64,000 nucleotides of DNA from Coix lacryma-jobi var. lacryma-jobi. Its lineage: Eukaryota > Streptophyta > Magnoliopsida > Poales > Poaceae. The stretch is from assembly GCA_009763385.1 (NCBI GenBank), contig VDCT01000326.1, positions 310,001 through 374,000 of the forward strand, in the 5' to 3' direction. The translations under genes were made by a program, and so were the position numbers. The notes below the pieces were generated by a model. That model did no database searches. It was not told where the DNA came from and worked only from the letters and a program-made list of their open reading frames with translations. Below are positions 22,408-33,895 of the stretch, piece by piece (position 1 is the stretch's first letter; each line of letters opens with the position of its first letter).

Positions 22408-23826
22408 GTCGGCAGCGGCACGGATCTGAGCTGCGGACGGGCGGCCGGGAAGATTTCCAATTGCGAGATTGGGAAGAAGGCGTGCGCGGGCTACGGCGAA
22501 AGTAAAGGCAAAGGCAAAGTAAACGAACCCTCTCCTCTCTTTTGGTATTTATACGAAAGAACACCAACAGGCGAGGCGTCCCACGACGGCGAAAAAAGGT
22601 AACCGCATGCATTTAATGCGCCCGTCTAACCACGTCTCGAGCCGGATGCAGGGTACACGCGGCAGCTCTCCATTCGCTCCACTACCCGGCCCGCCACGAC
22701 CGTCGTTCCGGCTTCGCGTCCGCCGCTCTCCCCGGCAGATTTCGCCTAAAAAGGCACGCCCAACGGGCAGAAGGATTCCCAGACGACGGAGGCCTCTTCA
22801 CGAAGGTAAAAACGGGCCCGGCCCTAAGCCTCGAAGCAGCGAAGGCTGGCCCTCGAAGAGGGTTCGACAGCCGGCTTCGAGCACCCGAGTCAGGGACACC
22901 AAGGGGCGCCACTCGAGGCATTACTCGAGGGCCAAGCCCTCGAGGCCCCTCACGTGTATCCAAGGCGGGAGAGCTCGACGTGCAGTGAGATCCCCTCGAG
23001 GGAGGCATCGAGCCACCGGGCCTATCGAATGGAACCGACCCTGCACTCCTGCAGACTGAGCGCCCATGCTTTATGAGACCGCCTCCGGGCCACAGTCGAC
23101 CCCTAACGAACGGGGCACGAGCTCTCACTTGGATCCCCCGTTACTAGCTCACCGGAACCTCGATACTCGCCCACTCGGGGTAGTACGAGGCATCCCCCCT
23201 CGCATCCGATCGAAAGGACTCGCGGGATGACGAAGCCAGGGTAATCGGCATGCCGGACAGCTCGAGGAGCCGGCCAGTCGGTTCAGCCTGGCACCCCTCG
23301 ACGAAAGAGGGTCTAAAAACTCGGACAGTTGCGACTAATCTCTTTTTTGTGGCATGAGATTTTCAGGACTCGGATGAAAGCTCGACCCCCATCTCGCCTG
23401 AGCCCTCGAGACCAGGCCCAGGACAAACGCTCATTCTCCGTCTCGTCCGAGCCCTCCGAGCCAAGCCTCGGGCGAAGTCTCCCGCGGCAAAGGAAAGGTT
23501 ACCGCGAATATTTATACCAAACCACATTTCGAGCATGATTGACAGGCACACACGGCGCCGCAATCTCCGCTCCCTGACGACTCCCGCCTAAAAAGGCGCG
23601 CCCACTGGGCAGAAGGTTCCCTAGCGACGGAGGATTCTTCGAGAAGCCCACGAGGGAGTTCTAACCACTCCCCCATGGCCTCGGGGGCTACACCCGCGGG
23701 TGTCGCTCGCACGACACCCACGGAGTCAAATCAACAAGACCCTCGAGACCAGTCAGCTACCCATCGAGATCCCAACCTGGAGCCCCTGCTCGAGTGCAAG
23801 CACTCAAACAAGGGCTCGGGGGCTAC
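22408..23826. other. 3' non-coding region of the Tat element
   Basis: On the minus strand this would be the promoter side of the antisense gene. A diverged direct repeat is present: CCTAAAAAGGCACGCCCAAC near 22746 and CCTAAAAAGGCGCGCCCACT near 23587, each followed by GGGCAGAAGG. The polypurine stretch before the LTR is AAGGGCTCGGGGGCTAC (23810-23826). Confidence 0.6.
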
Positions 23827-24910
23827 TGTCGGTGGTACAAAAAAGGGGTACCCCCAATTAACGCAAACACCCGAACGCTCGCTCTCCGTCTCGCCTGAGC
23901 CCTCCAGGCCTCGGGCGAGCGCGCCCCTACACCTCGAGCCTTGACGCACGGGCCTCGAGCGGTACAGACAGCCGTACCGGCCCATACCACGCATTTAACG
24001 CCTTCACCTACTCCGGTCATGTCCACTAGTGCCCAGCACGTACCACAGTAACTCGGTGTAAAGGTCAAGTCTCGTTTTCACCACAAGCATGGGCAAAAGG
24101 GCACCAGTGCAGCACTGTTCGGCCATGCCGGCACTGTAACCCCTCGAGGCCGCTACGCGCCCCTCGAGCCAGCACTGTCCCACCTCGAGGTCGGCTACGC
24201 GCCCTCGAGCCAGGCACTGTCACCCCTCGAGGCCGGCTACGCGCCCCACGAGCCCTGCACTGTAACACCTCGAGGCCAGCTCCGCGCCCCTCGAGCCCCC
24301 GTGGTACCACCTCGAAGCCGGCTCCGCGCCCTTCGAGTCCTAACTACTTTCGTGCTGTTGGAGGACAGGTACCCCAAGACCCGGAGGGACCTCACCGCGT
24401 ACTGTACATTCCGGGATGGGTGCTGTACGGCTCCCGCCTTGTCGCACCCCCACGTCCGCGCCCGGGATGGAAGCCACGACTCAAGGACGCCTCAACAGCG
24501 ACGATCACATCGGCTCCAGTGGCCCCGACAAGACAGGGTTCCTACCCTTCTCCGTATGGGGCACCATGCGCCCCGACACCTGTAACACTTTTTGTAACCC
24601 TGGCCTCCCCTTGCTCTATAAAAGGGGACGCTAGGGCCCTCATTCACGGGAGGCAACTCCGCGACAATAGAACACAGAGTCCACCACACAGACACGGTCC
24701 GGACTCCGGTCCACGCTCACTGAGCTTGTATTCGCCCCTGTACAAGCACTTAGGTGCAAGTAATACAAGAACCTCCTCCCCCGCTGGACGTAGGGCTTTC
24801 TTTGCCCGAACCAGGATAAATCCTTGTGTCATCTTGCATCACCATCCAGGAAGAGAGCACGCGATCATATTACTCGTTGGTGTCATACCCCCGGGTACGA
24901 AACACCGACA
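23827..24910 (+). repeat. 3' LTR of the Tat element
   Basis: Same termini, tandem array and TATA box (24617-24624) as the 5' LTR. Against that copy I count about eight substitutions but more than ten short indels, most in runs of G, C or A. Confidence 0.95.
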
Positions 24911-24915
24911 ATAGT

Positions 24916-25092
24916 GATATTGAATGCTTCATTCGTGACCAAATCAAGTCTTTCGTAATAGATTAACAAAAACTAAACTAGTCGTCATAGATTTATCACT
25001 GTTGCAATGAACCGTCATGGACAATAAAGTTTTCGGATGATTTACTAGAACGTCACCAATAAATGCCATGTAAAGCACCATTTCTTGTAGTA
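24916..25092. mobile_element. remnant of the host CACTA element, right end
   Basis: After the Tat target duplication the sequence runs to CACCATTTCTTGTAGTA. In reverse complement this is TACTACAAGAAATGGTG, a typical CACTA terminus with one changed base. It is the likely partner of the end near 8679. Confidence 0.5.
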
Positions 25093-25364
25093 AGCCGCTG
25101 AGACGTGCCAAAAGAAGCAACACACACCCAAGAGACGAGACTAGTTAGTGCCCCGGCCTGTGTAAATGGTTTGTATTACTTTTGCGAAACGTTTGCATCG
25201 TTCAATTAGAAAGGAGAGAGTTTAAGACAACACGCTTCTATCAAGCGCCCAAAGAGATCGATCAAAAACAACCATAGGTGAACCATCCTACCCTAGCAAA
25301 TGAACTCAAGTTTCAATATATATTATATAAATGGAAACAACCAAAACCGACGCAGCGGTGCAAC

Positions 25365-25733
25365 CTAGGAGGTGGTCCTGCGTCTTTGCGATTGTCTGGA
25401 CAAACCCTTTTTGCCGTCCGTAAAGAGCGCGTCGAGCGCTTCGATGTTGGACGCAGTTAGGTTGCCGTTCAAGATCCTCTTAAAGTTCTTCAATTTGGCT
25501 GCAAATAGTGGTGCTAATGGATCCTTGGATTAGGCCATATGCTGCTGGATGATCATGACCTCACCTTGTTTAAAAGCAGGTACTCAAGAGAGAGGCTCTG
25601 AGCTGCCAATAGCTTGCTTTGTGCTGGCATCACGAATAAGCGAAGAGTAGACCTTCTTTAGCACCTGCTTGGTGAAGCTTTTCAGGCGGCATGCGGTCGA
25701 ACTGTCGCACATGGGGATCGCGTGGTCAGCATA
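25365..25733 (-). pseudogene. unrecognised coding fragment with two in-frame stops
   Basis: On the minus strand one frame of 123 codons looks like protein-coding sequence. It begins with ADHAIPMCDSSTACRLKSF, continues through TKQVLKKVYSSLIRDASTKQ, and ends with PLFAAKLKNFKRILNGNLTA and NIEALDALFTDGKKG. A TGA (about 25590) and a TAA (about 25535) interrupt it; the final stop is at 25365-25367. The composition is soluble and Lys-rich, with no transposon motif I know. A possible splice acceptor (TTTAG) lies just upstream at 25734. It may be the last exon of a dead host gene or of a gene captured by a transposon. I do not recognise the family. Confidence 0.45.
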
Positions 25734-25829
25734 CTAAACATATCAGCACCTGCTTCGGCACCTAAAGGACAAATGCTCCGGCGAGGTCATGTCATTGTAT
25801 GCACGAGAATGACATTAGTTTCTAGTAAC

Positions 25830-26012
25830 TAGGGGCGGATCCAAAGGGGGAGGGCTAGGGGGGCTCTAGCCCCCCCCCCTACGGGTACATCAATGGAAAT
25901 ATGAGGAGGGTGACGGGAAAAAAGAGATGGAGAAAATAAAAAACTGAAGAGATAGAGGAAGAAGAAGAAAACCAGCCCCCCCCCCTTTAATCCTATTCTG
26001 CCTCCGTCACTG
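25830..26012. mobile_element. hAT-like MITE, 183 bp
   Basis: Ends TAGGGGCGGATCC and GCCTCCGTCACTG are roughly inverted, and the element has C-runs typical of the family (GCCCCCCCCC). Flanks CTAGTAAC and CTGTAACC are similar but not identical 8-mers, which would fit a decayed hAT target duplication. Confidence 0.5.
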
Positions 26013-26254
26013 CTGTAACCAGCGTCGGGGACACGGTCACGACCGCCCGTGGAGCCTAGCTGGGTATATAAACCTGTAACTGCGGGAGGATTGCTCACCT
26101 GCTAGCGTATCTGTTGTTACGTGTGGTTACATGTCACCATGTTCTGCTTAATTACAGCTAATGACATAATCTTTTACAACTCTTATTATCTCACTAATGA
26201 TAACTTTAATATATAAATATTTTCTTCAAAATAAAATACTATTTTTTCTATTAG

Positions 26255-26395
26255 CTACTCCTTTCGTCCTGTAGAAAGTATTATTCTACTTTCTAAAATG
26301 TTAAACATTTTTTAACTTTGACCAATATATAATAAACTATCAATATTTATTGTACATAATAACTATTTGATACCTGGTTACTCCCAGACGAAGTG
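26255..26395. mobile_element. degenerate Stowaway-like half element
   Basis: CTCCTTTCGTCCTGTAGAAAG followed by TTTTTAACTTTGACC matches the left arm of Stowaway elements. The right arm is not found. Confidence 0.4.
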
Positions 26396-27012
26396 CTACA
26401 CATGATATTTTGTGCGCTTGCAGAATCCCTTTTGCAATGATTAGATTAATTAATATTTAGTGAGTAAAGTTGACTCCCTTTACTTAATGTATTGTGTGTT
26501 ACTCACTCCCTCTTCTTTGTATGTCTTTAGATCACACACGAAGCTATCTTAAAAGTTATCCTCCCAGTGAAGTGGACCTATGAAATCACCATTCGTCGAG
26601 TTTGAGCAATCTATTTTTAGCTAAAATATTTAAAAAATATATACGATCACAGTGAAGTGCGCTTATCTATCCAGTACATATTTGATCAGCAGCTGATCTG
26701 AGCGCATGAACGAGATTCCGGTCTTCTTGAGCTACATCGATAGGACAGCATGCGTGGGAGAAACCAAGAAAGATTCATAAACAAAAAAAAACAATATAAA
26801 TGCATGCACACAGGCAAAGAAAGAGTTACGGTGTTGGACACGATATATATGCTAGAAAGTAAATCTAAATTATTTGATTGGAGTGCTCAATTATATTGAG
26901 ACCGCCCCCTCCCCCTCTCCTCCTGCGCGCTTGCATTATTGCATTGCATGCATCTCGAACGAAAGAGGCAGTCTTGCAGACCGGACCAGCGCGCCCAACA
27001 TAGTTCAACCCT
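26396..27012. other. AT-rich spacer
   Basis: No gene, RNA or clear repeat seen. Confidence 0.5.
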
Positions 27013-28140
27013 ATTTTTTTAGAGTTCAAGGGCAGGATGCCCGGCATTTCAAATGGGATTAAAAGACCACAAACGTTTACAACATAGGTTCAGGGTCACA
27101 GGCAACCACCTGGCCTGAAAAGCTTCCGGAAAAAAAAGCACACAACTAAAAGACACCACACGGGATAACTTCCAGAAAACTAAGAACAACGACTAATAGA
27201 CCTCCTCTCCAGGAGACAGAACCGAGCCCCATCATGCCGCATTCATCGAGAAGTCCCGCACACCACCAGGGCAGTTCACACATCTTCGGTCCTGGCTCTG
27301 GGAGATCATTCAGATTCAGGGTCTCATCGCCCTTCTCACCATGTTCATCACCCTTCTGGAACTTCAGGTATTGATTTGATCCCAACAAGGCAGCCACAGC
27401 AGCATGCCTGCTGACTTTTCGATCTTGTCGATACACTCCATCAGATTGTTCCGCATATCGACTGGGCAAAGAATCAGCCAGTTCTGAAGAAGACCAACAA
27501 TCCTGAAAAGAAGCATTTCCATGCTCCTCCAGCCAATTCTCTGAAAACAAAGATCATTTCTAAGTTTCCAAATTGCCCAAATGGCAGGAGAAGTAACTAT
27601 ATTAACCACACCAAATTTCTTATGACTTAACCAGAATTTGCCAATATCTACCATACTACCACCTACATTATAGCCTAGTATTTCTGACAAAAGCTTCCAA
27701 CAAAGATTAGCAACTACACACTCAAAGAAAACATGCTGGATCGTTTCCTTTTCTGCACAAAAAAGACATGTCTCATCCTCGACCTTACGTCTTTTAGCTA
27801 AATTATCTCTAGTCAAAGCTCTATTGTTAATCACTAGCCAAAGAAAAAAGTGGACTCGCGGTGGGATCTTAATATTCCAAACAGCTGACACATGAATCGT
27901 CTCAATCCCTCTAAAATTGATAACCTTATAGAGAGACTGAGAAGAGTAAGTACCATTGGAGGAAAATTGCCAAATCAGTTCATCATCATCCTCAGTAAAA
28001 CTAATAGAGGCAACTAGCTCTAACACCTCCAACCAAGTCTGATAAAGATCATTAGTAAAGTTCCTACGAAAAGTGCATTTTAGGTTCACTCCATCCCAGA
28101 GGTCAGCCACTGTTTTCCCCTTCTCATTAACTATCCTATA
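27013..28140 (-). mobile_element. LINE (L1-type) fragment, 5'-truncated
   Basis: Only the 3' part of a LINE remains, on the minus strand. A T-run at 27013-27020 would be its poly(A) tail. The coding part is the C-terminus of ORF2 and the 5' edge lies near 28140, as expected for incomplete reverse transcription. I could not find convincing target duplications. Confidence 0.75.
27364..28110 (-). pseudogene. LINE ORF2 C-terminus with reverse-transcriptase zinc-binding domain
   Basis: A 248-codon open frame. The zinc-binding domain found at the end of plant LINE reverse transcriptases (zf-RVT) is clear: VWNIKIPPRVHFFLWLVINN, then a Cys/His cluster ETCLFCAEKETIQHVFFEC. The tail carries the AIWAIWKLRNDLCFQ segment usual after that domain. 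The polymerase and endonuclease domains are absent. The frame is intact over its length but lacks a real start, so it is a relic. Downstream, 27146-27363 is the 3' untranslated part. Confidence 0.88.
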
Positions 28141-29205
28141 TAAGGGGAATAGTTACATACACACACCTTTTTTGAACGTCAAAGAATGAATGCATACTAT
28201 ATTATGAAAGCTACATATATAAAGTTTACTTAGTTGCTAAGAAACAGCAACGAAACGAGAAGAAGAGAGTGTGGTCAGGTTCAGGTCCGGTCTCCAAGAC
28301 CTACCTGCTGCTATAGTATGCAACGAAGAACCGCTGCCGTGCGCGCGCCGGCCGGTTAGATCGACGACCATCATCACACATGCACGCACGTACGGCGGCG
28401 ACCGCGACAACGTATGGATTTGGATCAACCAGGCATGCAAGCTGCTGGTCAGGTCTCAGGTGAGGTCCAGGAATTTGGAGTCAGTCATGGCATGCTATAT
28501 ATGCTAATGCTAGCTACCGCTGCTATACGTACGCGCGTGTGCGTTTCCATCGCTTTTCATTCTTAGAATCCATACACAGAACAATAATGCGGCATGCATA
28601 TATAGGCAGCAGGACGTACTCTGACGACGTACGATGACCGTGAATTGACGTTGACCACACGTTCTAGATGCATGCATGGTTGCTTTGGTTTGGTATCCAT
28701 AGATCGAGTTCAGACTTTCAGAACAGACGAAGAACAATCCTCAATCCACGTTACGTTACTGGCCTCACAACACAGCGACCTACCTACACTGTAGCTGCTA
28801 GTTTACTAGACACAGATTTTCTCAGTCACAGGCGTGCAAACGGGATTCAGATCAATGTGCAGACTTCGATCTTGTCGGAGCTGGCCGGCGAACGAACTTT
28901 CGTGACTAGTAGGGCCAAAATATTCACCACCCAGATCACATGCTAATATCGTCGGCTCAGTGTGCCTCATTGCCGGGAACGTGTTTATATATTTATTTTG
29001 CTTATCAAGAGAACAGCAGCTGGTACGGTGGATCGACTTGGCATAAAAAGACCTTGGGCTTCAAAACGCCTGCTTGTTGCTAAAACTGCATGCTCCACCG
29101 ATTGCACGTACTACAGTCAGGACTGATCAGGACAGCCTGCCCGGGTTGGTAGCCATTTGCTGAAGAATTATTGAATGTGAATTTGCTAGTGAGCCAGTGA
29201 GGTTT
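28141..29205. other. spacer, no supported gene
   Basis: GC-richer low-copy DNA with many TGCATGCA motifs. No frame above 92 codons and no motif seen. Confidence 0.5.
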
Positions 29206-29209
29206 GTTG

Positions 29210-29400
29210 GCTAAAGCTGGGGATAGTCCTTGTCTCCTTGAGAATGGCAGCACGGGATCGAGTGGCCTCTGCAATCCACGAATTGAAAGTGCCCCAAGCA
29301 TATATTCCAGACAAGCACCTCCCAACCTTCGTCACCCTTTGTTGCTGGCAGTTGATGTGGTTGTGGAAGCTATCACAATATGATTTCATGCTTATTCAAT
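29210..29400 (+). pseudogene. possible LINE ORF2 tail fragment
   Basis: A frame with KVPQAYIPDKHLPTFVTLCC followed by WQLMWLWKLSQYDF resembles the W-H-L-W-K ending of plant LINE ORF2 proteins. The match is short and the rest is not recognisable. Confidence 0.3.
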
Positions 29401-29665
29401 TCCTATCTGCAGGCCTCCGAGCCACTTTAGCAAACGTTGTGAAAGAAAAACCTGTAGTAGTGAAAGTCCACTATTTTGGTACAAAATCAAACTGATCGAA
29501 CGCGCATATGCATCATGCATGATGAAAATTATAGGTCTCTGACGACCGACAACTACTGGTCTGTCTTCTAGCCTAACGTGCAAAAAAATAATGTTATAAA
29601 AAATGTGCAAATAATTATATTATATCTTTTATTTATTTATTTATTTATTTCTTATAAGTACTGTA

Positions 29666-29927
29666 CTCCCTCCATCCAACAAAACATGCAATTCTCGCTT
29701 ATCGATAAGTCAAACAATTCGAACTTTGACCAAATTATATAAAAAAAATACTAACATTCTTAATAAAAAAATATACCATTAAATTAGTAATAGAATATAT
29801 TAATTTGCATAATAATTTTTATTTAATTACATAAATAATAATATCTTTTACTATAAACGTTGGTCAAACTTGAATCAATTTGACTGATACGGATCATAAT
29901 TACATAATTTTATGGACGGAGGGAACG
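29666..29927. mobile_element. Stowaway MITE
   Basis: Starts CTCCCTCCATCC and ends GGACGGAGGGAACG, with TA on both sides (29664-29665 and 29928-29929). The interior arms AACTTTGACCAAATT and GTTGGTCAAACTTG are inverted. A (TTTA)n microsatellite (29627-29650) lies just upstream. Confidence 0.88.
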
Positions 29928-29950
29928 TAGGCAGGAGAGAGGAGAGGAGT

Positions 29951-30220
29951 ACTTAGAGCAAGTATTATGATGGGCTGAGAGCAGACAGTATCTGACATGG
30001 AGGAGAGAGAAAGCAGGAGAGAGTGGAGCGAGCGTTTGGTGATGCGCCGGCCAAAAGCGGACGAAGAGCACTGTGCTGCATGTTTCTCGCTTTTCATTGG
30101 TTCTATGACTGCATGTTGTTGTCCCAGGAGAGAGAAGGGCAGGAGAAAGAGTGGTGCATGCTGTCCACGCTGGATCCATTTCTCCAGCAACGGGCAAAAT
30201 ATTGATCTTGGTCTTAAGAG
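29951..30220. mobile_element. possible MITE (GAGCAAGTATTATGATGGGC type)
   Basis: The left end GAGCAAGTATTATGATGGGC and the right end GGGCAAAATATTGATCTTGG are roughly inverted. The interior is rich in GGAGAGAGA motifs, a pattern seen in a grass MITE group. No clean target duplication. Confidence 0.35.
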
Positions 30221-30707
30221 TTGACTGCTAGGGCACGCACGCCGAAGAGCACAAGTAGGGTACTGGGGATGTATGTTGTTAGGCACTCGCATACTACACA
30301 TGTGTTTAGTTTGGTTCTTTCTCTTGTTAATTTTGTTAGGCCTACCGCCTACTACCTAGAATTTGGACTACTTGTAATAGGAAGTCAAATTTGTATCGTT
30401 TCAAATCTTATTAGCTGGCAACAACTGCTGCGCTGCTGTCTCTGTCTGAATATGTCTGATACATACGTACTGCCAGGAGCAACAATTGTTTTCCAAGCAA
30501 CACACGGTAACATGCACGGTGCATCCTTGTTTTCCAAGCGACGATGTAAAATAATTCTCTAGATGGTTTTTATATTTCTAAAATAATTAAAATATGGTTT
30601 ACTCAATACAAACTAGGTCACCAGTTCACACACCAGTCAGCCAGTGACCCGTCAAGGCGTCAACAACTTCTCCTTCGAGTGACAGGCACGTTTTTATGCG
30701 GTGCTAG

Positions 30708-31546
30708 CTTAGCAGGTGTGACTTTTTTTTTTGAGACGAAAGAAGAATTGTATTAAAATATAGCTGGGTACATCATCACATTACAAGTATTCTGGAAAAA
30801 ACATATATCCAGAAACTGATTTTCATCTATATTGTACCCACACTGTGAATAGCTCAAACTGTCAAATCCAAACCTATTTAACGCTTCATATGGATGACCG
30901 CACAGGCAAATACTCGGCAACAATTGTTTTAGGCCAGACAATATATGCCCAACGGACGGCCAACATTCCTGCAGGTGGAGTTGAGAAACTTCTTCTTTCT
31001 CGTGTCTTTCTTCTTCTTCTTTCTGTCACCGAAGAGTGAAGAAGACTGATCTGAAACTTATTCTCCCTAGTCCTTCATTGTGGCCAGATCTAACCACAAC
31101 AAAACAGAGAAAAGACCGGAGAAAATTATTCCATGACGACGACATCATCTCCGCCTTGATGCCGTCATCCAGAAACAAAAATCTCCATGTCGTCATGCTG
31201 GTGAAGATGCTGACGCCGAAGTTGTCGTCCCCATCTTCAACGAAGCCGCCATGGAGAAAACAATTCCATCCTTCCCTTACTCCGTCGCCGAAGAGGAGAA
31301 GAAGGAGATAAATCTCCAATACCACAATACTTGGCATGGAGAAACTCAAACCCTAAAAAAATCAATATATTGGAAAAAAGTATCAAAAGCGATGGATCCT
31401 CACTCTCTCCAACCTCCGGCGTAGGCCGGAGGGAGGAGAGAGGGGGACCAACGAAGGACGGCGGCGGCGCGAAGGAGCGACGGGCGGCGGCGGCGGGGAG
31501 CGGGTCTCTCTTGTTTCCGTCTGATTTCTCCTTAGCAGGTGTCACT
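30708..31546 (-). mobile_element. non-LTR retroposon with 16-bp target duplications
   Basis: The insert at 30724-31530 is flanked by CTTAGCAGGTGTGACT (30708-30723) and CTTAGCAGGTGTCACT (31531-31546), one mismatch in 16. A T-run (30724-30732) at the left means a poly(A) tail on the minus strand. The 5' end on that strand is GC-rich (about 31430-31510), with GCCGCC repeats and an AGGGTTTGAG segment, and a 107-codon frame at 31026-31349 has no known domain. The total of 807 bp is short for a LINE, so it is either an internally deleted LINE, a SINE-like element, or a retroposed transcript. Which of these is undecided. Confidence 0.7.
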
Positions 31547-32349
31547 GACACCATCACAATTAATGTACAGTTTCCATGCTTATCAATTTACCATCACTCT
31601 AACTCCGTATTTGACTGTCGTTCTCGCTAGCCAGCTGCAGCAGCTGGTGGCCTGGTCCACTTCTCTTCGTGTACGTAGTGTTCTGGAAACCGGGGAGAGG
31701 CATGCAGTACGTACGTAGCTAGACTGCAGATCGATGATGATGACATTATGTGCCAATTTTGTCATGCATATATATAGCTTATACTCCGTATGTTGTTACT
31801 GATCACACGACACCATTTTATTCTTCTTAGGCAAAGAAATTTTATGAAATGAAGCATGCATGCAACGGGGAAGGAAAAACATGCATGGGAAACAAGTGGA
31901 CACTGGAGGACTATCTATTCAGCACACGACCATATATAGCTGGCTAGGTGCATGCATGCATGCATATGTAGGTACTTTATCGCTGCATTGTCAACCATTT
32001 ACTGTACACACAAAGGGACAAGCTTAGCTAGTCTCTCTTTGTCTTCGATCGTTGCTTCTTCAATTCCACCACGTCTCGGTTTGCTCTTGTGGTCTCGTGT
32101 TGACGTCGACGATAGAACATATAGTCAACCCACCGATGGCGAGGGATGCCAAAGGTGTTATCTTTGGTAATTAATGGCATAAGTGAGTACCTAGATGTAC
32201 CCGTATATTATTTTTCAAAATGGGACACATGCATGCATGTGGGTAATTTTGATGAAGATTCAGGGTGGTGTACTTTATGTTTTCCCCCCAGTGGAATAGA
32301 TTGATAATTAAGATATAATACAATAATGGGTCTACTTTCGAACAATAAT
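31547..32349. other. spacer, no supported gene
   Basis: Low-copy DNA with TGCATGCATG runs (31949-31967). No gene seen. Confidence 0.5.
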
Positions 32350-32473
32350 CACTACTAGAGAACAAGCCTTGGACGATCTACAATTGAGCTTTAGTCTCGG
32401 CCAAAATTGTGTCCGGGGCTAAAGACCTTTAGTCCCAGTTGGTAATACCAAAGAGGCTAAAGGGTGAACCTTT

Positions 32474-33771
32474 CACTACCGGAAAATCAATCTTTGCCGA
32501 GTGCCTAGGGCTTTGCCGAGTGCCAATTTTCGGACGCTGGGCAAAGAGCCTCTTTGCCGAGTGCTGGCCACGTGGCACTCGGCAAAGCATGTAGCCCCGA
32601 ACTGTGCCACGTGGTTGGGTCTTTGCCGAGTGCCAGCCACGTGGCACTCGACAAAGAGCTTTTTGCCGCTAGTGTTCTTTTTACACTCCGCAAAGCCAGT
32701 TTTTAAATTACATTTTGAAGCAGTAAATTAATCCAAATGAAAAAGTTTTGAACTACAAAGTTGGTTAACTTATCAAGATGAACAATTTTTGTTTTGGTGA
32801 TTTCTTTATTTGACAAACTTTAAATAAATTCGTTCACAAATCTTATATATTTCTCCGGTAGTTTATAAAACTACAAGAGTGATATATAATGTTTGCGAAT
32901 AATATTAGAACCACAATGTTGGATGCACAAATGGTCAAACAACCAAAATAAACTTTGTAGATCTTGACAAGTCATGAAAGTTTGTAGTTGATAACTTTTT
33001 AATTTGAAGTCATCTAGTTATGCAAAACTGCGTTCGAATTTGAAAAATTTAAAATTCGATTTTTTTTAAAATACCTTGGATGGAGAAATGACCAAAATTA
33101 AAGTTGTAGATCTCAAAAATTTATGAAACTTTGGTGTTGACAAATTTTTGATTTGAAATCATCTTGTCAACGAAAACTACGTTTCAAATTATCAAATTTG
33201 AAATTCAATTTTTTATAAACGACCTCGGATGGAAAACTATCAAAATAAAAGTTGTAGATCTCGAAAAGTTAGAAAACTTTGTAGTTGACAACTTTTTGAT
33301 TTGAATTCGTTTAGGGCCTCAAATAAGCAAGTTACACACGGTTTAGTATAATATATGAGTAATCGAAACGGAGGTGAAACGTATATGATTGTGCAGTGCA
33401 GTGGTAGAGGAGGCTCCGGCGAGCGAGAGGTCGTGAGTTCGAATCCTGCTGACTGCGTGAGAGAAAATTGCTCAAAGAAGACGAGTGGGCCGCTGACTAG
33501 TGAGCCTCTCCCACAATTAAATAAACATTTTTTCCTATTTTTTCGGGTTTTTTTGTTTTTTTTCTTTGCCGAGTGCCACGTCAGCAGACACTCGACGCTG
33601 ACTAGTGAGCCTCTCCCACAATTAAATAAACATTTTTTCCTATTTTTTCGGGTTTTTTTTTGTTTTTTTCTTTGCCGAGTGCCACGTCAGCAGACACTCG
33701 GCAAAGAGCCCTTTGCCGACCTTTTTGTTTGCCGAGTGCGGCACTCGGCAAAGAATGAATCTGCTGTAGTG
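32474..33771. mobile_element. inner non-autonomous CACTA element, 1.3 kb
   Basis: Termini are CACTACCGGAAAATCAATC (from 32474) and, inverted, CACTACAGCAGATTCATTC (to 33771), each followed by TTTGCCGAGTGCC. Subterminal palindromes join GCCGAGTGC, GCCACGTGGC and GCACTCGGC. Flanks are TTT and TTG. Inside lie an AT-rich repeat array, a tRNA-like module and a 69-bp direct duplication around CTGACTAGTGAGCCTCTCCC (33492 and 33598). Non-coding. Confidence 0.92.
33391..33456 (+). other. tRNA-like module in the inner CACTA
   Basis: GTGCAGTGCAGTGGTAGAGG looks like an A-box arm and GTGAGTTCGAATCCTGC like a B box with T-loop. No convincing anticodon arm or acceptor, so it is not a tRNA gene. Confidence 0.55.
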
Positions 33772-33895
33772 TTGAGCCCCGGTTGGTGTTACCAAACGGG
33801 ACTAAAGGTTCTTTTAGCCTCGGTTGGTGTTACCAACCGGGGCTAAAGGTCCTTCCCGAGTGAATTCAAAAGGAAAACGTCCAGAACTACATCAT

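Larger units (their letters stand above)
9912..24915 (+). mobile_element. complete Ty3/gypsy element, Tat lineage, 15 kb
   Basis: The element runs from 9917 to 24910, with the 5-bp target duplication ATAGT at 9912-9916 and 24911-24915. It has two 1.09-kb LTRs, gag, protease, reverse transcriptase, RNase H, a second RNase H, integrase without chromodomain, and a 6-kb 3' region holding an antisense gene. The second RNase H and the extra 3' region are hallmarks of Tat-lineage elements. All coding parts are frameshifted, so the copy as read is defective. The two LTRs show about eight substitutions by eye, so the insertion is young. Confidence 0.95.
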
